From Leptospiraceae bacterium (GTDB lineage: Bacteria; Spirochaetota; Leptospiria; Turneriellales; Turneriellaceae), in contig JANWWS010000033.1 in assembly GCA_025055765.1 (NCBI GenBank), positions 62,001 through 126,000 on the forward strand: a stretch of 64,000 nt of DNA, given 5' to 3'. Under the pieces are notes generated by a model. The model saw only the letters and a list, made by a program, of their open reading frames with translations. It was not told where the DNA came from and did no database searches. This document shows, one piece after another, positions 1 through 8,035 of this stretch. Numbering within the stretch: position 1 is the first letter of the stretch; every line of letters starts with the position of its first letter. The position numbers and the translations under genes were made by a program.

Positions 1-463
1 CTAGTGGTATCTTACAATAAGAGCAGCTTCGACTACAGCCATCTTGAATTTTTACCATGGCTCGGCTATGACGGCCCTTTACAGGCAAACCATAGCCAAA
101 AAGGCCATCCGTAGTTCGCTCGCTTTGTTCACCCCAAAGAAGGTAAGGGATATTGGCTTTTTGATTATTGGGGATGACTTGGTAGACACCCGGAAAGTTT
201 TTTAGTTCATCACCATCGGTAGTAGCGTAGCATCCTGTGACAATGATTTTTGCTCTTGGATTTTTTTCATGCAACGATCGGATAATGCTGCGGTTTTTCG
301 CGTCGGCCCTTGAGGTCACAGTACAAGTATTGATAAAAATAAAATCAGCCTCTTCTACGCGGGAGGTTAAAATAATACCTCTCTTTTCAAGATCTCCGCC
401 CAAAGCGTCTGCTTCGTAGCTATTTAGACGACAGCCAAAATTGACAATAAAAGCGCGGGCCAC
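1..463 (-). CDS. mtaB: tRNA t6A37 methylthiotransferase MtaB, N-terminal part (cut by window edge)
   Basis: This is the first 154 codons of a radical-SAM methylthiotransferase that adds a methylthio group to t6A37 of tRNA. I read it directly from the minus strand. It begins with a GTG at 463 and runs VARAFIVNFGCRLNSYEADA, the usual N-terminal UPF0004 start with a cluster-binding cysteine. A second conserved stretch, FINTCTVTSRADAKNR, follows, and the radical-SAM motif CxxxCxxC is seen as CSRSCSYC at the cut end. An in-frame stop lies shortly upstream and no ATG is available, so GTG is the likely start, although no clear ribosome binding site precedes it. The NFGCRLN form fits MtaB better than MiaB, but the C-terminal TRAM part is outside the window. 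It diverges from purH. Confidence 0.88.
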   Translation of the reverse strand, partial: MARAFIVNFGCRLNSYEADALGGDLEKRGIILTSRVEEADFIFINTCTVTSRADAKNRSIIRSLHEKNPRAKIIVTGCYATTDGDELKNFPGVYQVIPNNQKANIPYLLWGEQSERTTDGLFGYGLPVKGRHSRAMVKIQDGCSRSCSYCKIPL

Positions 464-638
464 AGTATGTTTTGGGGTTATTTCATGCTATGTCAATAAA
501 TTCCTAAAGAAGCTCTACTAATCGCCTGGAACGAAATTCGTCTTTGCTTTGATCTAAGAATTTCTTAAAAAGAATAATTGCCGTACTAAAGCTAAACTTC
601 CTTTCAAAAGAGCTTCAAGAAACGTTAAACCAGTAGGC

Positions 639-644
639 TTGACA
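639..644 (+). promoter_or_regulatory. possible -35 box (TTGACA) of the purH operon
   Basis: A perfect TTGACA lies 30 bases before the ATG at 674 in the 210-base mtaB-purH gap. No convincing -10 box stands at 16-18 bases; the nearest candidate, TATGGT at 668-673, is too far away. The assignment is therefore weak. The rest of the gap (464-638) shows nothing else recognisable. Confidence 0.3.
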
Positions 645-673
645 ATGTATTTTTTCTGCCAATTGTGTATGGT

Positions 674-2221
674 ATGAAAAAAATTAGGCGAGCTCTCATT
701 TCTGTTTCTGATAAGACAAATTTAATTCCTCTTGCCAAAGCCCTGAGAGAATTTGGTATAGAAATTTACTCAACAGGGGGAACACTTCAGGTACTTGCAC
801 AAGCAGAAATACCCGTACATTCTCTAGAATCCTACACAGGTTTTCCCGAAATGCTCTCTGGTAGGCTAAAAACTCTTCATCCCAAAATACATGCGGGGAT
901 CTTGGCGCGTAGAGATAATGAAGAAGACAGGAAAGCCCTTGAAAATTATAACATTTTGACCTTTGATCTTGTGGTAGTCAATCTCTATCCTTTTGAGGAG
1001 GTAATCTCAAGAGACAAATTTTCTTTTGAAGAAGCTATTGAAAATATCGACATTGGTGGCCCCGCGATGATTCGAGCAGCAGCTAAGAACTACCAATATG
1101 TGGCTGTGGTAGTAGATCCCTCCCAGTACGAGAGGCTTATAGAAGAGCTACGTGCCAATCAGGGTGCCACCTCCGAGAGCTTTCGTTTTTCTCTTATGAC
1201 AGAGGCATTTTCTCGCACGGCGTCATACGACATTGCCATTGCCCAATACCTGATGGCCATAGAAGGCTCGGAAAGCTTCCCAAGGCTACATCTCAGCTTA
1301 AGTTTAAAACAAGCTTTGCGCTATGGCGAAAACCCCCATCAAAAAGCAGGTTTTTATATATCTACTGGTCGCGAGGACCTACCCTGGCAACAAATACATG
1401 GTAAAGAGTTATCTTATAATAATATTTTGGATCTTGATATTGCGCTAAAGGTGGGTATGGAATTTCGAGAAAGTGTTTGTGCTATCTTTAAACATACAAA
1501 CCCCTGTGGTCTCGCGGCTGGTGGCTCCCAAAAAGAGAATTTGCAAAGAGCTATAGCATGTGACCCCGTGAGTTTTTTTGGGGGTATTGTGCTCATTAAC
1601 GAGGTGATTCACGAAGAGACAGCAGCTATATTAGCAGAGCACTTTCTTGAAATTGTGGTGGCCCCTGGTTTCTCGGAAGCTGCCTTTAACATTTTAAGTA
1701 AAAAGAAGAACCTACGTTTAATAGTAGTTCCAGAAATGAGCCATTTGCGAAGCAACCCAAGGGAGCTGCGTTCGGCAGCAGGTGGTTTTTTGGTACAGAC
1801 CTCCGATTCCGCTTTTGTAGAGAGCTCTCAACTACAAATTGTAAGTAATGCCAAGCCTGACGATAGACTTCTTGAAGAAATGCTCTTTGCCTTTCAGGTA
1901 GTAAAATACATTAAGTCAAATGCGGTGGTTTTTACACGAGACAAAATGACTCTTGGTATTGGAGCCGGACAGATGAGCCGAGTGGATGCGGTGCGCTTTG
2001 CTATTGAGAAGTCCAAGGCTCAAAACCTTTCCCTACAAGGCTCTGTCTTAGCCTCAGATGCCTTTTTCCCCTTTCGCGATGGCGTGGATTTAGCTATCGC
2101 CTCTGGTGTAAGGGCTATCATCCAGCCAGGCGGATCCTTGAGAGATGAAGAAAGTATTCAGGCGGCTAATCAAGCAGGCATTGTTATGGCTTTTACAGGT
2201 ATAAGACATTTTCGACATTAA
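674..2221 (+). CDS. purH: bifunctional AICAR transformylase / IMP cyclohydrolase PurH
   Basis: PurH catalyses the last two steps of de novo purine synthesis, formylation of AICAR with 10-formyl-THF and ring closure to IMP, in the cytoplasm. The N-terminal cyclohydrolase domain shows ALISVSDK and STGGT near residue 35. The transformylase domain carries the catalytic KHTNPCG motif near residue 272 and ends in GIRHFRH, the usual C terminus. Length (515 aa from the ATG at 674) is normal for the family. The frame also has a GTG at 665, but [14 protein letters not shown] is the family-like start. It heads a compact operon with the RNA methyltransferase, argH and the acetoacetyl-CoA synthetase. purF and guaB of the same pathway lie elsewhere in the window. 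Confidence 0.97.
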   Translation: MKKIRRALISVSDKTNLIPLAKALREFGIEIYSTGGTLQVLAQAEIPVHSLESYTGFPEMLSGRLKTLHPKIHAGILARRDNEEDRKALENYNILTFDLVVVNLYPFEEVISRDKFSFEEAIENIDIGGPAMIRAAAKNYQYVAVVVDPSQYERLIEELRANQGATSESFRFSLMTEAFSRTASYDIAIAQYLMAIEGSESFPRLHLSLSLKQALRYGENPHQKAGFYISTGREDLPWQQIHGKELSYNNILDLDIALKVGMEFRESVCAIFKHTNPCGLAAGGSQKENLQRAIACDPVSFFGGIVLINEVIHEETAAILAEHFLEIVVAPGFSEAAFNILSKKKNLRLIVVPEMSHLRSNPRELRSAAGGFLVQTSDSAFVESSQLQIVSNAKPDDRLLEEMLFAFQVVKYIKSNAVVFTRDKMTLGIGAGQMSRVDAVRFAIEKSKAQNLSLQGSVLASDAFFPFRDGVDLAIASGVRAIIQPGGSLRDEESIQAANQAGIVMAFTGIRHFRH

Positions 2222-2225
2222 AAGA

Positions 2226-3575
2226 GTGCAGCTACGTAAACTTAGGCCCGGTGAATATGTAGAGCTATCCTGTAAGGAACTCGTTCCTGAGGGGTTAGGT
2301 CTTTGTCATTTAGAAAAAGAAGAATTTCAGGATAAATATAAACCTCTCACAGCTTTTGTCTGGGGAGCTCTGCCGGGCGAAAGATTGGTTGCGCGCATCG
2401 CCCGCGTCCATAGTAATCATTTTTTTGCCATTTTGGCACGTAAAAAAGAGCTTCCCTCAGATTGGGTAGGCCGACGTGGTTACCCTGAAGCTGATGAGGA
2501 TTTTGCACTATATAACCTTTCTCCCTTGCGCCAAAAACCCCCCTGTCCTAACTTTACTCTCTGCGGTGGCTGTAAACTTTTGCACCTACCATATGAAGAG
2601 ACACTTAACTATAAGATTAAGTGGCTAGCTTTACAGCTTGCACGCGAAAAAATCTCTTGGGACAAAATAAGGGTTGTTCCTTCGCCCAAAATACACCACT
2701 ATCGCAATCATGTACAAGTACACATCAATGCTGCAGGACAAAAGGGCTTTTATGCGCCCTTCAGTTATCGAGTAATGCCTTTTCCCGCCAAGGGATGCCT
2801 TCTTTTTGACCAGGAACTATGGGAAAAAAACTTCCCACCACAATATGAAAAAGTGCGCTGTGTGAGAAGCCGCATTGATTTCTTAGAAAGACAAGTGCTT
2901 ACAGTGCCCCTTTATAGTGCTGAGGACAAAAAAGCGACTTTTACCTACCATGTTGGATTTCCACAAGATACCATAACAAAAGTAACTCTTCCAAATACGG
3001 CTTTTTTTCAAATTAATTTAGCAGCTATACCCTTGTGGCTTGCTCATCTTGCCTCACTTTTAAAAAAAATTAGAGACGAGGGTGAGCTTTCGGTTCTTGA
3101 GCTTTTTAGTGGTTTTGGTTTTATCACCCGCATGTTGGCCTATCTTTTCCCCTTGCGCGTGGTTGCCATTGATATTTTAAAAAAGGAACTCTTGGGGAGT
3201 GTGAGAATTGTCAATGACAAGCTAGGTGAGGATCGCATGATGCATTTTTTAGACAACTATTATGAAGTAGATTTGTATGATTTAGAAAAATTACACAATA
3301 AGATTTTACCTGTACTAAAAAGGGAAAGCTTTAAGGTCTTGCTAATTAACCCTCCTCGTGCTGGTCTTGGCATAGAGTCAGTACATTTTTTCATGCAAAA
3401 TGTTACATTCTTAGGACGAGGCTGTGTCATCTATTCGTCATGCAATCCGGCAACTCTTGCGCGGGATTTAGCTATCTTTTATGATTACGGATACCAAATT
3501 GAAGATATGGTTCTTTTTGACTTTTTTCCCTTTACTTCCCATAGCGAGGTAGTGGTCTTTCTACAAAAGGTGTAG
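2226..3575 (+). CDS. RumA/TrmA-family RNA (uracil-5)-methyltransferase with Fe-S cluster
   Basis: This is an SAM-dependent m5U methyltransferase acting on rRNA or tRNA. Residues 1-75 look like a TRAM domain. Four cysteines at C107, C113, C116 (CPNFTLCGGC) and C191 match the RumA-type 4Fe-4S ligands. The SAM-binding motif LELFSGFGF is at 291-299, the NPPRAGL motif near 375, the catalytic cysteine in SSCNPATLARDL at C406, and the general-base glutamate near E441. Length is 449 aa. It starts with GTG at 2226, four bases after the purH stop, and argH follows one base after its stop. The substrate (23S U1939, U747 or tRNA U54) cannot be decided from sequence, so no symbol is given. Confidence 0.92.
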   Translation: MQLRKLRPGEYVELSCKELVPEGLGLCHLEKEEFQDKYKPLTAFVWGALPGERLVARIARVHSNHFFAILARKKELPSDWVGRRGYPEADEDFALYNLSPLRQKPPCPNFTLCGGCKLLHLPYEETLNYKIKWLALQLAREKISWDKIRVVPSPKIHHYRNHVQVHINAAGQKGFYAPFSYRVMPFPAKGCLLFDQELWEKNFPPQYEKVRCVRSRIDFLERQVLTVPLYSAEDKKATFTYHVGFPQDTITKVTLPNTAFFQINLAAIPLWLAHLASLLKKIRDEGELSVLELFSGFGFITRMLAYLFPLRVVAIDILKKELLGSVRIVNDKLGEDRMMHFLDNYYEVDLYDLEKLHNKILPVLKRESFKVLLINPPRAGLGIESVHFFMQNVTFLGRGCVIYSSCNPATLARDLAIFYDYGYQIEDMVLFDFFPFTSHSEVVVFLQKV

Positions 3576-3576
3576 C

Positions 3577-4965
3577 ATGGGTCAAAAACTCTACAGCGGA
3601 CGCTTTACAAAAGACATATCACCTATTACAACAGAAATTACCCAATCTATTTCATATGATCGGCAGCTGTATGCCCAGGATTTGGCTGTATCCCGAGCCC
3701 ACGCACGCATGTTATATGAAAAAAACATCTTAAGCGAAAAAGAGCTAGCTAGTATCCTAAAGGGTCTTGAGCTTGTTGAAAGAGAAATAGAGGAAGGCAA
3801 GCTAGTTTTTAAGCCTGAACTTGAGGATATCCATACCCACATTGAAAACCGCCTTTGCGAGCTTATTGGCGAAGATGGCAAAAAACTCCACACGGCGCGC
3901 TCCCGAAATGACCAAGTTGCTGCCGACACCCATCTTTACCTTTTGCAAGAGGCTCGGCGCCAAAAGAAAGATCTTGTGGCTCTGCTTGAGACAATTCTTG
4001 ACCTAGCCGAAAAACACAAGACGGATTTATGGATTGCCTATACCCATCTACAAGTGGCTCAGCCCGTTCTACTGTCCCATTATCTCTTAAGTTATTTTTG
4101 GGCCTTCCATCGGGATTTAGGCCTACTGGATTATGTCATAAAAGAAGCTGACCGCTGCCCCCTGGGAGCAGCCGCGGTGGGTGGCCCTAATTATGCCATT
4201 GAACCTGAACTTACGGCACGCCTTTTGGGCTTTCAGAAAACCTATGAAAATAGCTTAGATGCTGTGGCAAACCGTGACTACCAGCTAAACTATCATTTCT
4301 TTGCAAGCCGTCTATGTCTGCATGTTTCCCGGCTATGTGAAGATCTTATTATTTACAACTCACTAGAGTTTGGCTACGTACAGATGGACGATGAGATAAC
4401 CACGGGTAGCTCAATAATGCCGCAAAAGAGAAATCCTGATTTAGCGGAGATTTTGCGATCAAGATCAGCTCGAGCCTCAGCTAACCTTCTCTCTCTTATG
4501 ATGAATTTAAAGGGACTTCCCGCAAGCTACAACCGAGATCTGCAAGAAGATAAAATTTATCTTTTTGATAATATAAAATTAACTAGTGAGGTCATACTTG
4601 GTACAAAGGAACTCTTAGAGCATACACGCTTTTTACCTGAAAAAGTAGAGATCAACCTGGAAAAAGGTTTTGCCCAGGCAACAGACATTGCTGACTATCT
4701 TGTTTCTCATTATGGCCTACCTTTTCGCCAAGCACATGAACTCACGGCTAATCTTGTAAGATACTGTGAACAACAAGGAAAAACTCTACGCAAGCTAACC
4801 CTCGAAGAAATACAAGAAGTTTGGCCGCAACAATATCAATTCGATAAAGAGCTGCTTGATTTGACCCAAAGCCCCCGCCGACGCGGGGGCAGTATGAGCA
4901 CCCACCCTAACGAAGTGGAAAAACAACTTGAAAAAGCAAAGCAAAGCCTTATAGCTCACCTATGA
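3577..4965 (+). CDS. argH: argininosuccinate lyase ArgH
   Basis: ArgH splits argininosuccinate to arginine and fumarate, the last step of arginine synthesis. The fumarase-superfamily signature GSSIMPQKRNPD is at residues 277-288 and holds the catalytic serine. Other family blocks are seen: DIHTHIE near 84, SRNDQVAADTH from 109, and THLQVAQP from 156 with the conserved TH. Length 462 aa is typical. One deviation is PLGAAAVGGPNYAIE where most relatives have PLGSGALAGTxFPIDR, which makes the substrate loop unusual. The 3' end of the gene contains a perfect 8-bp GC-rich inverted repeat (separate entry). The stop overlaps the next start by four bases (ATGA), suggesting translational coupling. Confidence 0.95.
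   Translation: MGQKLYSGRFTKDISPITTEITQSISYDRQLYAQDLAVSRAHARMLYEKNILSEKELASILKGLELVEREIEEGKLVFKPELEDIHTHIENRLCELIGEDGKKLHTARSRNDQVAADTHLYLLQEARRQKKDLVALLETILDLAEKHKTDLWIAYTHLQVAQPVLLSHYLLSYFWAFHRDLGLLDYVIKEADRCPLGAAAVGGPNYAIEPELTARLLGFQKTYENSLDAVANRDYQLNYHFFASRLCLHVSRLCEDLIIYNSLEFGYVQMDDEITTGSSIMPQKRNPDLAEILRSRSARASANLLSLMMNLKGLPASYNRDLQEDKIYLFDNIKLTSEVILGTKELLEHTRFLPEKVEINLEKGFAQATDIADYLVSHYGLPFRQAHELTANLVRYCEQQGKTLRKLTLEEIQEVWPQQYQFDKELLDLTQSPRRRGGSMSTHPNEVEKQLEKAKQSLIAHL
4871..4890. repeat. perfect GC-rich 8-bp inverted repeat inside argH
   Basis: GCCCCCGC and GCGGGGGC flank a 4-base CGAC loop about 75 bases before the argH stop. In frame it encodes the SPRRRGGS stretch, a conserved loop of the enzyme, so the hairpin may be incidental to coding. 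There is no T-run after it. Confidence 0.6.
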
Positions 4966-6953
4966 TTGTGTGGCAGCCCCCTGCGCAAGCCGGAAAAGAA
5001 ACCCAAATGGGCAAGTTCATAAACTATCTTAACGAAAAATACTCCCTTCAGCTCTCTTCTTTTCGTGAACTACACCGCTTTTCTGTAGAAAAAAGTGAGG
5101 AGTTTTGGTTAAGCTTTTGTGAATTTGCCCCTTTTGTTTTCCATAATTTTCCCAGAAGGGCAATAGTAACGCATGAAAATTTTTGGCAAGCCCGCTTCTT
5201 TCCCGAGGCGCAAATGAATTTTACTGAGAATGTGCTGCGGCTTGGCCACGAGGAAGACATGGCTCAAAAAATAGCCCTTGTATGCTACCTAGAAGAAAAA
5301 AAGACAAAAGAGCTAAGCTTTGGCGAGCTTCGCCATAATAGTCTTATACTTGCCTCTTTTTTGCAAAAGCACGGATTTACGCCGGGCAAAAGAGTAGCTG
5401 CTGTCTTACCAAATAGCTGGGAAGCTGCCACAGCTCTTTTCGCTACCACTGCCCTCGGCGGTGTTTTTAGCTCTGCTTCACCTGAGTTCGGGGCTGAGGC
5501 CCTCATAGACCGCTTTGGGCAGATTAACTGTGAAGTCCTCTTTTTTTGTGATGGATATTATTATAAAGGTAAGGAACATTTTATTAGCAGTAAAGTATTC
5601 GAATTATTAAAAGAACTTTCTTGCGTTAAGGTGGCAATACTTTGTCCTATTATTGGGGATGATTCTTTATTAGCACAATTAAGGAAAAAATACCCACAGA
5701 TTTTTTTTGCGGAAATAGACGAGATCCTACAAAATGAGATTGGCTTATCCTCTTTTGCTTATATTAGTTTTGAGGAACCATTGTATATTATGTTTTCTTC
5801 TGGGACCACAGGAAGACCCAAAGCTATCGTACAGGGACTTGGTGTACTTGTAAATCAAATCAAGGAACACATACTCCACAATGACCTCAGATCCAATGAT
5901 ACTCTTTTGTATTACACCACCACTGGCTGGATGATGTGGAACTGGACAATGTCCACCCTTTTTTGTGGCACGACATTAGTGCTCTACGATGGCCACCCCT
6001 TTTATCCGAGCCCTGCTAGTTTGTGGGAAATTCTAGAAAAAGAGAAGGTCACGGTTTTTGGAACAAGTGCCCGCTACCTGGAGCTCTTAGAGCAGGTCTC
6101 ATACGAAAATCCCCCGAAAGGAGTAAAGGAAAATATCCGGCTTTTGCTCTCCACGGGTTCACCCCTTTATAAAGAAAGCTTTATCTATGTTCATGAAAAA
6201 CTTTTACCTCATAGTCAGATATGCTCCATTTCGGGCGGTACGGATCTCAATGGCTGTTTTGTTCTGGGAAACCCCCTGGAACCTGTCTATGCCGGAGAAA
6301 TCCAAGGTCCTGCTCTTGGCATGGCCGTGGCTGTCTATGATGAGGCGGGCAAGCCCACCAAGAATGTAGGAGAACTTGTTTGTGAAAAACCCTTTCCTGC
6401 ACAACCCTTATATTTCTTGGATGATGCGGATTACCAGAAATACCGAGCTAGTTATTTTGAAAAATTCCCAAACGTATGGTGCCATGGTGATTTTATTCAA
6501 GAGACAGAGCATGGTGGATATGTAATCTATGGCCGTTCTGATGCTACCTTAAACCCGGGAGGGGTGCGTATGGGAACAGCTGAGTTTTACCGCTGTCTTG
6601 AAAAACTCCCCTTTGTTGCTGACTCTCTTGTAGTGGGACTACCGATAGAAAAAAATGAAGCCGTGGTGCTTTTTGTCGTAGCCAAGACAGAGGAAGACAA
6701 AGAAAACATGAAACAAACCATAAAACAGGAGATCCGACAAAAACTTTCCCCCCGACATGTGCCACAAGCTATTTTCTTTGTACCTGACATTCCCTACACG
6801 ATGAATGGCAAGAAAAGTGAGCTTGCCGTAAAGCATGTCTTGTTGGGTAAAAAGGTAACAAATCGTGCGGCACTTGCAAAGCCTGAGGTACTTGATTTTT
6901 TTATAGAAAAGAAGGATTTTTTTATCTCTGAGCTCAAAAACCTAGCTAGGTAA
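4962..6953 (+). CDS. aacS: acetoacetyl-CoA synthetase (acetoacetate-CoA ligase)
   Basis: This ATP-dependent ligase of the ANL superfamily activates acetoacetate to acetoacetyl-CoA. The N terminus (MIVWQPP, then HRFSVEKSEEFW) is the ACAS-N domain typical of AacS rather than acetyl-CoA synthetase. The AMP-binding P-loop SSGTTGRPKAIVQG is at about residues 278-291, followed by STGSPL and the AacS-like ISGGTDLNGCF. The C-terminal catalytic lysine lies in TMNGKKSE near residue 620. Length 663 aa fits. It overlaps the argH stop by 4 bases and its 3' end overlaps the convergent SirB1-family gene by 12 bases. With acs and the thiolase further along, it suggests use of acetate, acetoacetate or fatty acids. 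Confidence 0.93.
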   Translation: MIVWQPPAQAGKETQMGKFINYLNEKYSLQLSSFRELHRFSVEKSEEFWLSFCEFAPFVFHNFPRRAIVTHENFWQARFFPEAQMNFTENVLRLGHEEDMAQKIALVCYLEEKKTKELSFGELRHNSLILASFLQKHGFTPGKRVAAVLPNSWEAATALFATTALGGVFSSASPEFGAEALIDRFGQINCEVLFFCDGYYYKGKEHFISSKVFELLKELSCVKVAILCPIIGDDSLLAQLRKKYPQIFFAEIDEILQNEIGLSSFAYISFEEPLYIMFSSGTTGRPKAIVQGLGVLVNQIKEHILHNDLRSNDTLLYYTTTGWMMWNWTMSTLFCGTTLVLYDGHPFYPSPASLWEILEKEKVTVFGTSARYLELLEQVSYENPPKGVKENIRLLLSTGSPLYKESFIYVHEKLLPHSQICSISGGTDLNGCFVLGNPLEPVYAGEIQGPALGMAVAVYDEAGKPTKNVGELVCEKPFPAQPLYFLDDADYQKYRASYFEKFPNVWCHGDFIQETEHGGYVIYGRSDATLNPGGVRMGTAEFYRCLEKLPFVADSLVVGLPIEKNEAVVLFVVAKTEEDKENMKQTIKQEIRQKLSPRHVPQAIFFVPDIPYTMNGKKSELAVKHVLLGKKVTNRAALAKPEVLDFFIEKKDFFISELKNLAR

Positions 6954-7868
6954 ACTGCGCATTAGTCTTTCCGTCAGAGCCCAGCGCTCTGTCCAACCTA
7001 TCTTTTGAAAGACGGTAGAAAGATTGGAAAGCATACGCCGGATAATTGTTGCGGAATTACAGGCCGAGAAAAACTGGCTTTGTAGGGGGTATTGATTGGT
7101 CTTTAGGAGATAAATAATGGCATCTTTGGGTATAATCCTGCCTCCATGAAAGGGGTCTAAGAAAAGCTCTAATTGGTTTGTCTCCCATTTTATGAGAAAG
7201 TGTCTTGGCATATTCACACCATAGATAGGCAGACCCAATCGGCGCGCCAAGATAAGGTAAATAGCCGAAAGGGAGATAGGGATGCCTCGCAGATTTTCTT
7301 GCTCAAGAAAGCTTTGCACACAGTGGCTGGCAGTTTCGTAAAAACAGTTTTCTTCTCCTATTAATCCCATGGTCTCAAAGAGAAAGCCATTTATAGCCCG
7401 AATGATTTCTTGGGCTCTGAGCCTAGCTGCATGCGTGCCCAACAAAGGAATGAAATGAAGAAAATTTTCTTTTTGGTTCTGCAGGTCAATAGCTAGACTC
7501 TGCATTCTTTCCCTAATTCTCATCTCCCAATTACTGAGTCGCGAAAAAAAATTTTCTTCTTTGTAGAGGGGATTATGGAGAAGTCCTATGTAAAATACCG
7601 CTTTTTCAAAAGGAAGAGCCTCATGGCCATTAAGGTCAAGCTTGGCTAGCTCTCGCTCCAAATAATCGCCAAGGTACTGGTTTTCCAAGGAACGTAAGTA
7701 AAGTCTTTCTACCGGGTCAGGCAAAAGTTCAATGTGCTGGGCTATTTTCGACCATGGAACATGCAACTGCAACAAGTGAAGATAGGAGGGATCATGCAAA
7801 AGTTCTCCTTTTCGGTAGGTTTCTCTGTAGATTTCGCTAAGCAGAAAGACGAGCTGATCCCCCCGCAT
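6942..7868 (-). CDS. SirB1-family (UPF0162, transglutaminase-like) protein
   Basis: This 308-aa protein carries the SirB1/UPF0162 core, recognised by RGIPISLSAIYLILARRLGL near residue 193, followed by MPRHFLIKWE and LFLDPFHGGR. These blocks define a transglutaminase-like fold whose members mostly lack a proven reaction. No signal peptide or membrane segment is visible, so it should be cytoplasmic. Relatives often carry TPRs; the residues before the core look helical but show no clear TPR. It starts with ATG at 7868, is convergent with aacS and divergent from the SpoIIE phosphatase gene. Family assignment is firm; function is unknown. Confidence 0.82.
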   Translation of the reverse strand: MRGDQLVFLLSEIYRETYRKGELLHDPSYLHLLQLHVPWSKIAQHIELLPDPVERLYLRSLENQYLGDYLERELAKLDLNGHEALPFEKAVFYIGLLHNPLYKEENFFSRLSNWEMRIRERMQSLAIDLQNQKENFLHFIPLLGTHAARLRAQEIIRAINGFLFETMGLIGEENCFYETASHCVQSFLEQENLRGIPISLSAIYLILARRLGLPIYGVNMPRHFLIKWETNQLELFLDPFHGGRIIPKDAIIYLLKTNQYPLQSQFFSACNSATIIRRMLSNLSTVFQKIGWTERWALTERLMRSLPS

Positions 7869-7953
7869 GGCTTAATAACACCCTCGCCTAGAAATCAAAA
7901 AAATTGTCTATCTTTTTTTCTTCGGCATATCTAGAAGCTTATTTCATAACTTC

Positions 7954-7981
7954 GCAAAATAAACTATATTTTGCAAAATAA
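7954..7981. repeat. 8-bp inverted repeat with overlapping direct repeat in a promoter region
   Basis: GCAAAATA and TATTTTGC at 7954-7974 form a perfect inverted repeat around a 5-base spacer. GCAAAATAA occurs twice as a direct repeat, at 7954-7962 and 7973-7981. The element lies in the divergent gap upstream of the phosphatase gene, just before a TTGACA at 7992-7997. An operator is plausible; an intrinsic terminator is unlikely because no T-run follows. Confidence 0.5.
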
Positions 7982-8035
7982 CGAAATATTGTTGACAGGT
8001 TTGCTCGCCATCTTTCTCGTGCACCAGGGGGATTT

